Of a DNA stretch of 64,000 nucleotides, positions 32,719-42,640 are shown piece by piece. Where the stretch lies: NCBI RefSeq assembly GCF_016907295.1, contig NZ_JAFBBR010000001.1, forward strand, positions 1,922,001 through 1,986,000, given 5' to 3'. Numbering within the stretch: the first letter of the stretch is position 1; the number at the start of each line of letters is the position of its first letter. Both the position numbers and the translations under genes were made by a program. The notes below the pieces were generated by a model that did no database searches, had not been told where the DNA came from, and saw only the letters and a program-made list of their open reading frames with translations. Origin of the DNA: Microbacterium dextranolyticum. Lineage in GTDB: Bacteria > Actinomycetota > Actinomycetes > Actinomycetales > Microbacteriaceae.

Positions 32719-33993
32719 ATGGCCTCGTTCACTGCGGCATCCGGTCAGACGCCCCCGCCCGATGCGGTGCATCCTCGGGATTCCGCACCGGAGTCACCGA
32801 CCTCGGTCACGCGCCTGAACGAGACCATCCGCGGCTTCGTGGCGAACTGGGGCGCCGTGTGGGTCGAGGGCGAGATCACGGCGTGGAACCTGCGCGGAGG
32901 TCACGTCTTCGGTCGCCTGAAGGATGCCTCCGCCGACGCCATGATCTCCTTCCGCCTGTGGTCTTCGACGCTGCAGCGCCTGCCCGACGATCTCAAAGTC
33001 GGCGACCGGGTGGTCGCGTGCGTCAAGAGCGATTACTTCGTGAAATCCGGCGACTTCACGTTCACGGTGTCGTCGATGCGTCGCACGGGCCTCGGCGACC
33101 AGTTGGAGCGTCTCGAACGACTGCGGTCCCAGCTGCGCGGCGAAGGCCTGTTCGACCCGTCGCGTAAGCGGCGACTCCCGTTCCTGCCCCAGGTGATCGG
33201 TCTCATCACGGGCGAACGCAGCGACGCCGAGAAAGACGTGCATCGCAACGCGGAGCTGCGCTGGCCGGGTGTGCGCTTTCGCACGATCCACGCCGCCGTC
33301 CAGGGCGACCGCTGCGTGCCCGAGACGATCGCCGCCCTCGGCACACTCGACGCCGATCCCGACGTCGATGTCATCATCATCGCGCGCGGCGGGGGCGACC
33401 CGCAGACGCTGCTCGGCTTCAGCGACGAGCGCCTGGTGCGCGCGGTCGCCGCGGCGACCACGCCGGTCGTCTCGGCCATCGGTCACGAGAACGATCATCC
33501 GCTGCTGGACGATGTCGCCGATCTGCGCGCGTCGACGCCGACGGATGCCGCCAAACGCGTCGTCCCCGACGTCGCCGAGCAGCGCGCACTTGTCGCACAG
33601 CTGCGCTCTCGCGCGCGTTCGCGGCTCACGCAGCGCCTGTCGCACGATGTCGCGCAGCTGGAACAGTTGCGCACGCGCCCGGTGCTTCGCACCCCAGAGA
33701 CGATGCTGACCACGCGAGCGCACGAGCTGTGGACCCTCACGGCGCGCGGACGCGACCGGGTGACCCGCGCGATCGAGGCCGGGGAGCGGGTCACCGCGCA
33801 GCTGCGCGCATCGCTGCGCGCCCTCTCCCCCGGCGCGACGCTGGCCCGGGGCTACGCCATCGCGCATCTGGACGGAGGCGTCATCGTGCGCACGGCGACC
33901 CAGGCGCCCGCCGGCGCCGGGGTCGTCGTGACGGTCGCCGAAGGATCGTTCGCGGCCGTCTCGGACGGCCCCGTCGCGGAGTCGGACGCGTGA
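32719..33993 (+). CDS. xseA: Exodeoxyribonuclease VII large subunit
   Basis: The large subunit of ExoVII, which degrades single-stranded DNA to oligonucleotides. The 424-residue protein has an N-terminal OB-fold (WVEGEITAWNLRGGHVFGRLK), the catalytic domain with LPFLPQVIGLITGERSDAEKD, IIIARGGGDPQTLLGFSDE and VVSAIGHENDHPLLDDVADL, a coiled coil from about residue 285, and the C-terminal cap LSPGATLARGYAIA. The first 35 residues are disordered. The ATG at 32719 has GAGAGGAG eight bases before it. xseB follows 34 bases later, so the holoenzyme genes are adjacent. Confidence 0.97.
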   Translation: MASFTAASGQTPPPDAVHPRDSAPESPTSVTRLNETIRGFVANWGAVWVEGEITAWNLRGGHVFGRLKDASADAMISFRLWSSTLQRLPDDLKVGDRVVACVKSDYFVKSGDFTFTVSSMRRTGLGDQLERLERLRSQLRGEGLFDPSRKRRLPFLPQVIGLITGERSDAEKDVHRNAELRWPGVRFRTIHAAVQGDRCVPETIAALGTLDADPDVDVIIIARGGGDPQTLLGFSDERLVRAVAAATTPVVSAIGHENDHPLLDDVADLRASTPTDAAKRVVPDVAEQRALVAQLRSRARSRLTQRLSHDVAQLEQLRTRPVLRTPETMLTTRAHELWTLTARGRDRVTRAIEAGERVTAQLRASLRALSPGATLARGYAIAHLDGGVIVRTATQAPAGAGVVVTVAEGSFAAVSDGPVAESDA

Positions 33994-34014
33994 GGCGACG
34001 TCGGCCGTCCGCCG

Positions 34015-34020
34015 TAGGAT
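34015..34020 (+). promoter_or_regulatory. -10 box TAGGAT, leaderless layout, for xseB
   Basis: TAGGAT lies between xseA and xseB and ends seven bases before the ATG at 34028. It suggests xseB and the genes after it can be expressed separately from xseA. Confidence 0.45.
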
Positions 34021-34027
34021 GGACCTC

Positions 34028-34276
34028 ATGAGCGCCGACACCGCAGCCGATGTCGCCACCCTCTCGTTCGAGCAGGCGCGCGACGAGCTCGTGCGCGTGG
34101 TCGCCGAACTCGAGCAGGGCGCCCCGACGCTCGAGCAGTCGCTGACGCTGTGGACGCGCGGTGAGGCGCTCGCCGCGCGGTGCGAGGAGTGGCTCTTGGG
34201 CGCGAAGCGCCTGCTCGACGAGTCACGTCCGGCGGATGCCGCTTCGTCCGCACGCGTCGACGAAACCGGGCGGTGA
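34028..34276 (+). CDS. xseB: Exodeoxyribonuclease VII small subunit
   Basis: An 82-residue helical protein that binds along the XseA coiled coil. The two-helix pattern is clear: LSFEQARDELVRVVAELEQG, then the turn APTLEQSLTLWTRGEALAARC and a C-terminal helix through LLGAKRLL. The tail is disordered. The ATG at 34028 is chosen because an earlier ATG (34019) overlaps the -10 box. The next gene starts four bases after the stop, so they are co-transcribed. Confidence 0.93.
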   Translation: MSADTAADVATLSFEQARDELVRVVAELEQGAPTLEQSLTLWTRGEALAARCEEWLLGAKRLLDESRPADAASSARVDETGR

Positions 34277-34280
34277 GCTG

Positions 34281-34904
34281 ATGGGTGCGCCCCGTATCGT
34301 CGCCGAGCTCGGCCGTCCCGAGACTGCGCAAGAGACCGCCGACCGCAAGGCGGCCGCATCCGCCGCGTACCGGTCGAGCAAGACCTTCCGCAATCTCATC
34401 GCTGCGCTGCTCATCACCGTCGCGGTGGTCGCCGTCGTCTATCTGGGGGTTCCCCGGGGGTCGTTCGCCGAACCCGAGCCCGTCGATGTGCCTGCCGCTG
34501 CCGCGTCGGCGACGGCGTCGCTCGGGCATCCGCTGATCGTGCCGACCGCCCCGGCGGACTGGCGCGCGAACTCGGCGGGACTCGAGGGCGGCACCTGGCG
34601 CGTCGTCTACGCGTGGCCGTCCGGTTTCGTGCGGGTCGCGCAGGGAATCGATGCGCCCACGGGCTGGGCGAGCCGGCAGCTCGGCGGTTTCGCACCGACC
34701 GGAACCGTGACGATCGACGGGGTCGACTGGGACGAGTACCGGATCTCGACGTCCGCCAGCAAGGACTCGATCTCGTACGCTCTGGCCACGCCCGCGGGGC
34801 GCGACACCGTGCTCGTCTACGGATCGACGGACGCCGCCAGCGCGGCCACCGTCGCCTCGGGCCTCGCCGACCAGATCCGATCCCTGCGTGAGGAGACACC
34901 ATGA
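34281..34904 (+). CDS. DUF4245 family membrane-anchored protein
   Basis: A 207-residue protein. A cytoplasmic N-terminus with ELGRPETAQETADRKAAASA leads into one membrane segment (FRNLIAALLITVAVVAVVYL), then an extracytoplasmic DUF4245 domain. That domain includes PLIVPTAPADWRANSAGLEG, VRVAQGIDAPTGWASRQLGG and DGVDWDEYRISTSASKDSI. The family is restricted to actinobacteria and often sits near xseB; its function is unknown. It overlaps the carbonic anhydrase gene by four bases. Confidence 0.88.
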   Translation: MGAPRIVAELGRPETAQETADRKAAASAAYRSSKTFRNLIAALLITVAVVAVVYLGVPRGSFAEPEPVDVPAAAASATASLGHPLIVPTAPADWRANSAGLEGGTWRVVYAWPSGFVRVAQGIDAPTGWASRQLGGFAPTGTVTIDGVDWDEYRISTSASKDSISYALATPAGRDTVLVYGSTDAASAATVASGLADQIRSLREETP

Positions 34905-35554
34905 CGGATGCCACGACCGAGGCCCGGCCGACGCCGACGGCGGTCTGGGACGACATGCGCGACGGCAACGCGCGCTTCGTCGCCGGAGAGCCGCGCCACC
35001 CGCGTCAGGACGTCGAGCGTCGTCACGAGCTCGCATCGGCTCAGACGCCGCGCGCCGCACTCTTCGGCTGCGCCGATTCGCGCCTCGCCGCGGAGATCAT
35101 TTTCGACCAGGGGCTCGGCGACCTCTTCGTGGTGCGCAACGCCGGCCAGGTCGCCTCGGACTCGGCCATTGCGAGCCTCGAATACGCGGTAGCAGCCCTC
35201 GACGTTTCGCTCATCATCGTGCTCGCGCACGATGCCTGTGGTGCGGTGCGCGCGGCGATCGACTCCACGGCACTCGACAGCCCCGAGCTGCCGCCGCACA
35301 TCTGGCGCCTCATCGCGAAGATCGTGCCCGCGGCCCGCACCGTGCTCCGCAAGAGCGGAGGGGTCGACCCGCGCGAGCTCGACGCGGAAGACGTCGGGAT
35401 CGAGCACCTGGGCAACACGATCGATGACCTGCTGGCGTCGTCTCGCCTGATCAGCGACGCCGTTGCCGAAGGGCGCCTGGGCATCGTCGGCGCGAACTAC
35501 CGCCTCGGCGAGGGCACCGCCGTGCCGCACGTCACCGTCGGCATCGACGGCTGA
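34901..35554 (+). CDS. Beta-class carbonic anhydrase
   Basis: A 217-residue zinc enzyme that interconverts CO2 and bicarbonate. The zinc ligands are Cys57 ([11 protein letters not shown], with the conserved Asp59-Arg61 pair) and His110 and Cys113 (LAHDACGAV). [20 protein letters not shown] is the conserved core. The C-terminus ends [17 protein letters not shown]. Its ATG at 34901 overlaps the DUF4245 stop. It probably supplies bicarbonate for carboxylases and is co-transcribed with fumC about 50 bases downstream. Confidence 0.93.
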   Translation: MTDATTEARPTPTAVWDDMRDGNARFVAGEPRHPRQDVERRHELASAQTPRAALFGCADSRLAAEIIFDQGLGDLFVVRNAGQVASDSAIASLEYAVAALDVSLIIVLAHDACGAVRAAIDSTALDSPELPPHIWRLIAKIVPAARTVLRKSGGVDPRELDAEDVGIEHLGNTIDDLLASSRLISDAVAEGRLGIVGANYRLGEGTAVPHVTVGIDG

Positions 35555-35603
35555 CCCGCACCGAATCCCACCGAACCACCGCGAATCACACGAGGACGTG
35601 ACC

Positions 35604-37001
35604 ATGACAGAGAACATCGAGTACCGGATCGAGCACGACACCATGGGCGAGGTGCGCGTCCCCAAGGACGCGCTGTACGCGGCCCAGACGCAGCGCGCGG
35701 TCGAGAACTTCCCGATCTCGGGCACGGGCCTCGAATCCACCCAGATCGCCGCCCTCGCCCGCATCAAGAAAGCCGCGGCTCTGGCCAACAAGCGCCTCGG
35801 AACCCTCGACGGTGCGATCGCCGATGCGATCGCCGCTGCTGCCGATGACGTGATCACCGGTCGCTACGACGCGCAGTTCCCCGTCGACACGTACCAGACC
35901 GGTTCGGGCACCTCGTCGAACATGAACATGAACGAGGTGCTCGCCACTCTCGCGACCCAGAAGCTCGGCGCTCCCGTGCACCCCAACGACCACGTGAACG
36001 CCTCGCAGTCCTCGAACGACGTCTTCCCCACGTCGGTGCACATCGCCGTCACCCAGGCCCTCATCGACGACCTGATCCCGGCGCTCGACCACCTCGCCGT
36101 CGCCCTCGAGACCAAGGCGGAGCTCTGGAAGACCGCCGTCAAGTCGGGTCGCACGCACCTGATGGATGCCACGCCGGTCACCCTCGGCCAGGAGTTCGGC
36201 GGCTATGCGCGCCAGATCCGTCTCGGCGTCGAGCGCGTGCAGGCGGTCCTCCCCCGCGTCGGAGAGGTCCCGCTGGGCGGCACCGCCGTCGGGACCGGCA
36301 TCAACACGCCCCTGGGTTTCCCGCAGAAGGTCATCGAGATCCTCGCGGCCGAGACCGAGCTGCCGATCACCGAGGCGAAGGACCACTTCGAGGCGCAGGC
36401 GAACCGCGACGGCCTCGTGGAGGCATCCGGAGCGCTGCGCACGATCGCGGTCTCGCTCACGAAGATCAACAACGACATCCGCTGGATGGGCTCGGGCCCG
36501 AACACAGGTCTCGGAGAGCTGCACATCCCCGACCTGCAGCCCGGCTCGTCGATCATGCCCGGCAAGGTCAACCCGGTGGTCCCCGAGGCGACGCTGATGG
36601 TGTGCGCGCGCGTCATCGGCAACGATGCGACCGTCGCATGGGCGGGTGCATCGGGAGCGTTCGAGCTGAACGTCGCGATCCCCGTGATGGGCACGGCGCT
36701 GCTCGAGTCGATCCGCCTGCTGTCGAACGCGATGCGCGTGCTCGCCGACAAGACCATCGACGGACTCGAGGCCAACCTCGACCGCTCCGCCGCGTACGCG
36801 GGCATGTCGCCCTCGATCGTGACCCCGCTGAACAAGCTGATCGGCTACGAGGCCGCGGCGAAGATCGCCAAGCATGCCGTGGCGAAGGGCATCACCGTGC
36901 GCGAAGCCGTCATCGACCTCGGCTACATCCAGCGCGGGGAGCTCACCGAGCAGCAGCTCGATGAGAAGCTGGATCTGCTTTCGATGACGCACGCGGGCTG
37001 A
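35604..37001 (+). CDS. fumC: Fumarate hydratase class II
   Basis: A 465-residue iron-independent fumarase that hydrates fumarate to malate in the TCA cycle. Signatures are [21 protein letters not shown] at the N-terminus, [34 protein letters not shown], the [17 protein letters not shown] block, and the mobile catalytic loop [13 protein letters not shown] with Ser315-Ser316. The length is standard. The ATG at 35604 is preceded by GAGGA. It follows the carbonic anhydrase gene and is followed within 26 bases by the two-component system. Confidence 0.97.
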   Translation: MTENIEYRIEHDTMGEVRVPKDALYAAQTQRAVENFPISGTGLESTQIAALARIKKAAALANKRLGTLDGAIADAIAAAADDVITGRYDAQFPVDTYQTGSGTSSNMNMNEVLATLATQKLGAPVHPNDHVNASQSSNDVFPTSVHIAVTQALIDDLIPALDHLAVALETKAELWKTAVKSGRTHLMDATPVTLGQEFGGYARQIRLGVERVQAVLPRVGEVPLGGTAVGTGINTPLGFPQKVIEILAAETELPITEAKDHFEAQANRDGLVEASGALRTIAVSLTKINNDIRWMGSGPNTGLGELHIPDLQPGSSIMPGKVNPVVPEATLMVCARVIGNDATVAWAGASGAFELNVAIPVMGTALLESIRLLSNAMRVLADKTIDGLEANLDRSAAYAGMSPSIVTPLNKLIGYEAAAKIAKHAVAKGITVREAVIDLGYIQRGELTEQQLDEKLDLLSMTHAG

Positions 37002-37014
37002 GCCTTCCGGGGGT

Positions 37015-37020
37015 CATAAT
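37015..37020 (+). promoter_or_regulatory. -10 box CATAAT, leaderless layout, for the histidine kinase
   Basis: CATAAT ends six bases before the GTG at 37027, giving the two-component pair its own start point after fumC. Confidence 0.45.
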
Positions 37021-37026
37021 CGAAGC

Positions 37027-38007
37027 GTGAACCGCACCGTCGACGTCGCGGCCGGCCTGCAGCGTCGGCGCACCGTGAGCCTCGTGGCCGCGTGCGTCGC
37101 GGCCGGGTTCGCGGTGTCGGCGATCGCCGTGCTGATGGCTCTGGCGGTTTCCGGCGCCGACGTGTCGTGGCCCGCCGTGTCGGTGTTCTGTGCGGGCGCC
37201 GTGGCGACCGTCACGGTCACGGGCTTCGTCACGTGGCATCTGGCCGTTCCGCCGTACGGCGACGCCGCGAACGATGTCGCCGACTCGGCCATAGAGGCCC
37301 AGCGCCGGCTGCTCGACGACGTCCGCCACGAGCTGAAGACCCCCATCACGATCGTGCGTGGCCACCTCGAGGTGATGGATCCGCGCGACCCCGACGATGT
37401 CGCCGCGACGCGCGCGCTGGGCATCGAGGAGCTCGACCGCATGACCCGGTTGGTGGGCGACATCGACCTGCTCGCCAGCGTCGAGTCCGACGGGTTCACG
37501 GTCGACGACGTCGACCTCGAGCATCTCACCGAACGCGTGTTCGGGCTCGTCGGGGTCATCCCCGATCATGCCTGGCATCTCGAACAGATGGCACGCGGCG
37601 TGATCCGCGGCGATCGCGACCGGCTGGTGCAGGCGTGGTTGCAACTGGCAGACAACGCCGCGAAGTACACGCCGGCGGGCACGCCGATCGAGATCGGCAG
37701 CGCGCTGTACGCCTCGGGCGTGCAGTTCTGGGTGCGAGACCACGGCCACGGCATCCCCTCCGCGATGCGGCACCGCGTCTTCCGCCGCTTCGATCGCGGC
37801 GCAGGAAGTCGCACGGTGGGCGGGTCGGGGCTCGGCCTGGCCATCGTCGACACGATCGCGAAGGCGCACGGCGGGCGATGCCACGTCGGCGACACGCCGG
37901 GCGGCGGTGCGACGTTCACGCTCGACATCCCGCTCGCAACGTCAGCCACCCTGCCCGCGCCGGTCCGCGCGGGCGATGTCCTGCTGCAGCGGGAGGCCAT
38001 CGGATGA
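37027..38007 (+). CDS. Sensor histidine kinase with minimal membrane sensor
   Basis: A 326-residue kinase. Two membrane helices (about residues 18-42 and 48-72) leave almost no extracytoplasmic loop, so the signal is probably sensed in the membrane. There is no HAMP or PAS domain. The kinase core starts right away with the H box DDVRHELKTPITIVRGHLEV (phosphorylated His101), then the N box LADNAAKYTPAG, G1 RDHGHGIP and G2 GGSGLGLAIVDTIAKAHGG. The GTG at 37027 follows a -10 box by six bases. It overlaps its response regulator gene by ATGA. Signal unknown. Confidence 0.93.
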   Translation: MNRTVDVAAGLQRRRTVSLVAACVAAGFAVSAIAVLMALAVSGADVSWPAVSVFCAGAVATVTVTGFVTWHLAVPPYGDAANDVADSAIEAQRRLLDDVRHELKTPITIVRGHLEVMDPRDPDDVAATRALGIEELDRMTRLVGDIDLLASVESDGFTVDDVDLEHLTERVFGLVGVIPDHAWHLEQMARGVIRGDRDRLVQAWLQLADNAAKYTPAGTPIEIGSALYASGVQFWVRDHGHGIPSAMRHRVFRRFDRGAGSRTVGGSGLGLAIVDTIAKAHGGRCHVGDTPGGGATFTLDIPLATSATLPAPVRAGDVLLQREAIG

Positions 38008-38660
38008 CCCGCATCCTCGTCGTCGACGACGAACCTCACATCGTCTCTCTCATCGAGCGAGCCCTGCATTCGGAGGGGTACGACACCGCCTCGGCGGCCG
38101 ATGGGCCGCAGGCGCTCGATCTGGCCCAGGAAGGCGGCATCGACCTCCTCATCCTCGACGTCGGCCTGCCCACGCTCGACGGATTCGAGGTGCTGCGAAC
38201 GCTCCGATCGGCGGGGCACCGGATGCCGGTGATCATGCTCACTGCGCGCACGTCGACGCGCGACACCGTGGACGGCCTCGATGCCGGTGCGAGCGACTAC
38301 ATGCCCAAGCCCTTCTCGGTCGCAGAGCTGCTGGCGCGCGTGCGCTCGCGCCTGCGCGATCGCGCCGAGGCGACGGAGGCTGTGCTCACCCACGCCGACG
38401 TGTCCCTCGATCTGCTGTCGCGCCGGGCGAGCGTCGCGGACGAGCACGTCGAGCTGTCGGCACGCGAGTTCGCCCTGGCAGAGCAGTTCCTGCGCCATCC
38501 CGGTCGCGTCCTGACCCGCGAGATGCTGCTGAGCCGGGTTTGGGGCATGGACTTCGACCCCGGCTCGAACGTGGTCGACGTGTACGTGCGGTACCTCCGC
38601 ACCAAACTGGGGTCGGCGCACATCGTCACCGTGCGCGGCGAGGGCTACCGCTGGGACTGA
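38004..38660 (+). CDS. OmpR/PhoB-family response regulator
   Basis: A 218-residue regulator, partner of the upstream kinase. The receiver domain has the acidic pair Asp8-Asp9 (ILVVDDEPHIV), phosphoacceptor Asp52 (LILDVGLPTLDG), the Thr in MLTARTSTRDT and Lys102 (YMPKPFS). The C-terminal winged helix (about 128-218) has LSAREFALAEQFLRHPGRVL, the VVDVYVRYLRTKL recognition helix and GEGYRW. It overlaps the kinase gene by four bases. A long bidirectional hairpin ends the operon. Targets unknown. Confidence 0.95.
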   Translation: MTRILVVDDEPHIVSLIERALHSEGYDTASAADGPQALDLAQEGGIDLLILDVGLPTLDGFEVLRTLRSAGHRMPVIMLTARTSTRDTVDGLDAGASDYMPKPFSVAELLARVRSRLRDRAEATEAVLTHADVSLDLLSRRASVADEHVELSAREFALAEQFLRHPGRVLTREMLLSRVWGMDFDPGSNVVDVYVRYLRTKLGSAHIVTVRGEGYRWD

Positions 38661-38680
38661 CGGGGAAACCCCGTACAAGG

Positions 38681-38720
38681 CGCGCCCCGGCATCCGTTTC
38701 TCGAGGGATGCCGGGGCGCG
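38681..38720. terminator. Strong bidirectional hairpin between convergent operons
   Basis: CGCGCCCCGGCATCC and GGATGCCGGGGCGCG form a perfect 15-bp stem with a 10-base loop, midway between the response regulator and the convergent phoH gene. Confidence 0.82.
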
Positions 38721-38729
38721 CCCGGGTGC

Positions 38730-40079
38730 TCAGCTGAGTTCGCCCTGTTCGAGCAGATCGGTCACGAGCGCGGCGATCGCGGAACGCTCGGAACGCGTCA
38801 GCGTGACGTGCCCGAACAGGCCATGACCCTTCAACGTCTCGATCACCGAGGCGATGCCGTCATGGCGTCCCACGCGGAGGTTGTCGCGCTGGCCGACGTC
38901 GTGCGTGAGGACCACGCGCGAGTTCTGACCCATGCGACTCAGCACGGTGAGCAGGACGTTGCGCTCCAGCGACTGCGCCTCATCGACGATCACGAACGCG
39001 TCGTGCAACGAGCGACCGCGGATGTGTGTGAGGGGCATGACCTCGAGCATCCCGCGTTCGGCCACCTCGTCGAGGACATTGCCCGAGACGACCGACCCTA
39101 GCGTGTCGAACACCGCCTGCCCCCACGGGCTCATCTTCTCGGCCTGGTCGCCGGGGAGGTACCCGAGCTCCTGGCCGCCGACGGCGAAGAGGGGACGGAA
39201 GACGATGATCTTCTTCTGCTGCTGGCGCTCGAGCACTGCTTCGAGTCCGGCGCACAGCGCGAGGGCGGACTTTCCGGTGCCGGCACGGCCGCCGAGCGAC
39301 ACGATGCCGACCTCGGGGTCGAGCAGCAGATCGATCGCGATCCGCTGCTCGGCCGAGCGCCCATGCAGACCGAACACCTCGCGATCGCCGCGGACGAGCT
39401 TATACCCGCCGTCGCCGGTCACGCGTCCGAGAGCGGACCCGCGCTCGGAATGGATGACGAGCCCCGTGTTGACAGGAAGGCCGCGCACCTGCTCGCTTGC
39501 GGCCACCTCGCTCTCGTACAGATCACTGATGTCATCGCCCGAGACATCGATGTCGGCGATGCCGGTCCATCCGCTGTCCACGGCCTGCTCGGCCAGGTAC
39601 TCCTCGGCATTGATCCCGAGAGAGGCCGCTTTCACGCGCATGGGCAGGTCCTTCGAGACGACCGTGACCTCCTGGCCGTCCGAGGCGAGGTTCGCCGCGA
39701 CGGCGAGGATCCGGGTGTCGTTGTCGCTCAGTCGCAATCCTGTCGGCAGCACCGAGGCATCCGTGTTCGCGAGTTCGACGCGCAGCGTGCCTCCCTCGCC
39801 GACCGGAACGGGGAAATCGAGACGGCCGTGCTCGACCCGAAGCTCGTCGAGGTGTCGCAGCGCCTGGCGGGCGAAGTAGCCGAGCTCGGGATCGTGGCGC
39901 TTGCTCTCGAGCTCGCTGATCACCACCACCGGGACGACGACGGAGTGCTCGGCGAAGCGGAAGAATGCGCGCGGATCACTGAGGAGGACGGACGTGTCGA
40001 GCACATAGGTGCGCAGGTCCTGATCCACCTCCGAGTCCCGCTCGATGCTCAGCTGCTGCTCTGGAACTCGTGTGGTCAC
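38730..40079 (-). CDS. PhoH family ATPase with N-terminal PIN domain (PhoH2/YlaK type)
   Basis: A 449-residue fusion. The N-terminal PIN ribonuclease domain (about 15-160) has [18 protein letters not shown], the acidic [15 protein letters not shown] and [10 protein letters not shown]. The C-terminal PhoH ATPase (about 240-449) has Walker [34 protein letters not shown] and Walker [12 protein letters not shown]. PhoH2-type proteins unwind and cut RNA. The GTG at 40079 has GGGAG upstream. It is probably transcribed alone and ends at the bidirectional hairpin. Confidence 0.93.
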   Translation of the reverse strand: MTTRVPEQQLSIERDSEVDQDLRTYVLDTSVLLSDPRAFFRFAEHSVVVPVVVISELESKRHDPELGYFARQALRHLDELRVEHGRLDFPVPVGEGGTLRVELANTDASVLPTGLRLSDNDTRILAVAANLASDGQEVTVVSKDLPMRVKAASLGINAEEYLAEQAVDSGWTGIADIDVSGDDISDLYESEVAASEQVRGLPVNTGLVIHSERGSALGRVTGDGGYKLVRGDREVFGLHGRSAEQRIAIDLLLDPEVGIVSLGGRAGTGKSALALCAGLEAVLERQQQKKIIVFRPLFAVGGQELGYLPGDQAEKMSPWGQAVFDTLGSVVSGNVLDEVAERGMLEVMPLTHIRGRSLHDAFVIVDEAQSLERNVLLTVLSRMGQNSRVVLTHDVGQRDNLRVGRHDGIASVIETLKGHGLFGHVTLTRSERSAIAALVTDLLEQGELS

Positions 40080-40243
40080 AACCCACTCCCGCCCCGGGTG
40101 GATCACCCGGCAGTCTCGAGTCGACCAGGGCCACGAGTCGTGGAGAGGCCGACTCGATCGGGCTCCTTGCCCGATGTGATGACCGTACGTCGCCGGCAGG
40201 GAACGTGTCGCGCCCGACACGCCGCCGAGCGGTTGCGCGCAGG

Positions 40244-41707
40244 TTAAATCTGCACGGACTCGCGGTGCTCGTCGTCGCCCGATACGTCGGCGTCGGACTC
40301 GCCGTCACTGTGGACGATGAGCGGTACGTCCGCGCCAGAGGACGCGTCCGAGGCATACGGGTCGGTGTCGTCCTCGACCGTCGCGATCACGACCTCGGCC
40401 GTGTCGCTGGCGGCGATCTCCACCTGAGCGATGTTCCCGTCGAAGGCGACGGCCTCATCGGACTGTTCGGGCGTGCCGTCGTCGGTCGCATCGCTCGGAC
40501 GTGCCAGCAGAGCATCCTCCTCGGGGATCTCGATCGTGAAGACCTCGGAAGCGCTCGGGTCGGGTCCCCGTTCGGCGCTGAAGTCGATGGCCACGACCCG
40601 ACGAGCCGCGGCGTCGGCGAGAGCTGCACCCAGCAGGTCGATGCTCGCCGATCCGCTGCCCAGATGGGTGGACACGCGGATACTGGACCCCCGCGCGGTG
40701 ACGGTCACACCGTGGTTGGCGAAGGCGGCCGCCAATGCCGCGGCGTCGGCGGGGTCGGGAAGGAGAGCGACGATGCCCGCGTGGGCGTCGCGCGGCGTGA
40801 GCACGGGCACACCGAACGCGTCGGCGAGGGAGATGACGTCGCGGGCGCGATCACGCACGTGCGCCGCGACATCCGCGACGCCGACGTCGAGCAACTCCCG
40901 CAGTGACGCCGCGAGCCGCGAGGCCGCGAGCGGGTCGGAGGGAGCGACGGAGTACGCCGCAGCGCCCTCGCGCGGGGCGGGAAGACCGAGGGTGCCCGCA
41001 TCGCCCACCATTCCGGAGATTCCCGACAGGACGGGGACGATGCGCTCCCGCGCCCGGGGTGAGAACCGGGCGAACCCGGTGCCGCGCCCGGCGCGCAGCC
41101 ACTTGTAGCCGTTTCCGACGACGACATCGGCGAGCCCCCAGTCGACGTCGACGACGCCGAAGGCCTGGATGGCGTCGACGATCAGCAGACGGTCGCCGAT
41201 CGCCTCGCGCAGCCCCGCCAGATCGACGAGCGCACCGGTGCGGAAGTCGACCAGACTCAGGGCGACCGCCGTGACGTCGTCGGTGAGCGCGGCAGCGACG
41301 TTCTCGACGCGGACGATGCCGTCGGGCGGATCGATCTCGCGCACCGTGAGCACACCGCGCGCCTCGGCGGCGCGCCCCGCGGCGACACGTACGGCGGGGA
41401 ACTCCCGCGCCGGCACGAGCACGGTGCCGGCGAGACCGAACAGGGCATGACTGAGGCCGTGGGTCGTGGACGGCTGGAGCACGATCTCGTCGGCGGGGAG
41501 CTCCATCAGCCGGCCCAGCAGCTCGCGCGCCTCGGCGGTGCGGTCGCTGACCAGGTCGATGCCGGAGGGACGACCCGTGCCGAGCATCTCGGCGTCGGCG
41601 TGCATCTCGGCGCGCACCGCAGGCGAAAGCGGACCGAAGCGCGCCCAATCCAGATACCCCGGCGCGACGTCGCCGAACGAATCGATCATCGATTCCAGTT
41701 CACTCAC
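40244..41707 (-). CDS. Aminotransferase class V with long acidic C-terminal tail
   Basis: A 487-residue fold-type I PLP enzyme related to cysteine desulfurases and kynureninases. The core (about 1-385) has the PLP ring-binding Asp178 in [11 protein letters not shown] and Lys202 in [14 protein letters not shown], with [12 protein letters not shown] as the phosphate-binding part. It lacks a desulfurase-type catalytic cysteine loop, so the reaction cannot be named. From about residue 390 comes a roughly 95-residue acidic tail rich in Asp, Glu and Ser, such as [17 protein letters not shown]. It appears disordered and is unusual for the family. It stands alone between phoH and uppS. Confidence 0.8.
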   Translation of the reverse strand: MSELESMIDSFGDVAPGYLDWARFGPLSPAVRAEMHADAEMLGTGRPSGIDLVSDRTAEARELLGRLMELPADEIVLQPSTTHGLSHALFGLAGTVLVPAREFPAVRVAAGRAAEARGVLTVREIDPPDGIVRVENVAAALTDDVTAVALSLVDFRTGALVDLAGLREAIGDRLLIVDAIQAFGVVDVDWGLADVVVGNGYKWLRAGRGTGFARFSPRARERIVPVLSGISGMVGDAGTLGLPAPREGAAAYSVAPSDPLAASRLAASLRELLDVGVADVAAHVRDRARDVISLADAFGVPVLTPRDAHAGIVALLPDPADAAALAAAFANHGVTVTARGSSIRVSTHLGSGSASIDLLGAALADAAARRVVAIDFSAERGPDPSASEVFTIEIPEEDALLARPSDATDDGTPEQSDEAVAFDGNIAQVEIAASDTAEVVIATVEDDTDPYASDASSGADVPLIVHSDGESDADVSGDDEHRESVQI

Positions 41708-41776
41708 CGGTACATTCTGACACGCGTGTCATACCCTGCCGCGGCCGGCACCGATCCGCGCGCCGACGAGGTCGTG

Positions 41777-42562
41777 TCAACCGCCGTAGCGCCGATCGCG
41801 TGTGGCGTAGTCGCGGATCGCCCGCAGGAAGTCGACCTCACGCAGATCGGGACCGAGCGCTTCGACGAAATAGAACTCCGAGTGCGCCGACTGCCACAGC
41901 AGAAAGTCGCTGAGCCGTTGCTCTCCCGAGGTCCGGATGACGAGATCGGGGTCGGGCTGTCCCCCGGTGTAAAGATGCTCGCCGATCTGCTCGGGCGTGA
42001 GGCTCGCCGCGAGTTCTTCGAGAGATCCGCCGTCGCGCTGATGCTGCGTGATGATGCTGCGGACGGCATCGACGATCTCGCCCCGACCGCCGTAGCCGAC
42101 CGCCAGGTTGACGTGCAGCCCGGTGTTGCCCCGAGTGCGGCCCTCCGCGTCGGCGAGCACACGGGCGAGCTCGGGGGGAAGGCCGGTCGAGCGGCCGACG
42201 TGCTGCACCCGCCAGCCCGGTTCGAGCGAGAGCTCGTCGGCGAGCTCGGCGATGATCTCGATGAGGTCCGAGAGCTCTTGGGAGTCGCGTTTGCGGAGGT
42301 TGTCGTGCGAGAGCAGGTAGAGCGAGACGACGCGGATGCCGAGGGCATCGCACCAGCGCAGGAACTCGTGCATCTTCGCCGCACCGGCGCGGTGCCCGTC
42401 GGCGACCGTCGCAAGGCCCGCCTGGCGCGCCCATCGCCGGTTGCCGTCGATCATCATGGCCACGTGGTGGGGCACCGTCGCATCGGTCAGCTGGCGCCGC
42501 AGGTGCGAACTGTAGAGCCGGTAGAGGAACCCTCTGCCCTCACCCGAACGCGTCGCTGTCAC
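41777..42562 (-). CDS. uppS: Isoprenyl transferase (undecaprenyl/decaprenyl diphosphate synthase, cis type)
   Basis: A 261-residue cis-prenyltransferase that extends farnesyl diphosphate with IPP to make the lipid carrier for cell-wall synthesis. The pyrophosphate-binding Asp39 is in VAMMIDGNRRWARQAGL. VSLYLLSHDNLRKR, VNLAVGYGGRGEIVDAV and the C-terminal IPP-binding RTSGEQRLSDFLLWQSAHSE are also present. The length is normal for actinobacterial Z-prenyl synthases. The GTG at 42562 is seven bases after a TAGCCT -10 box. It diverges from trhA, with the two promoters about 55 bases apart. Confidence 0.95.
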   Translation of the reverse strand: MTATRSGEGRGFLYRLYSSHLRRQLTDATVPHHVAMMIDGNRRWARQAGLATVADGHRAGAAKMHEFLRWCDALGIRVVSLYLLSHDNLRKRDSQELSDLIEIIAELADELSLEPGWRVQHVGRSTGLPPELARVLADAEGRTRGNTGLHVNLAVGYGGRGEIVDAVRSIITQHQRDGGSLEELAASLTPEQIGEHLYTGGQPDPDLVIRTSGEQRLSDFLLWQSAHSEFYFVEALGPDLREVDFLRAIRDYATRDRRYGG

Positions 42563-42569
42563 AGCCCCT

Positions 42570-42575
42570 AGGCTA
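42570..42575 (-). promoter_or_regulatory. -10 box TAGCCT, leaderless layout, for uppS
   Basis: On the minus strand TAGCCT ends seven bases before the GTG at 42562. Confidence 0.45.
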
Positions 42576-42627
42576 TCGCGCGCGCACACCCGCTCCCCGT
42601 ATGTGCGCTCCGGAATGCCCATCGGTC

Positions 42628-42633
42628 TAGGCT
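42628..42633 (+). promoter_or_regulatory. -10 box TAGGCT, leaderless layout, for trhA
   Basis: TAGGCT ends seven bases before the GTG at 42641, divergent from the uppS promoter. Confidence 0.45.
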
Positions 42634-42640
42634 CGGCTCT

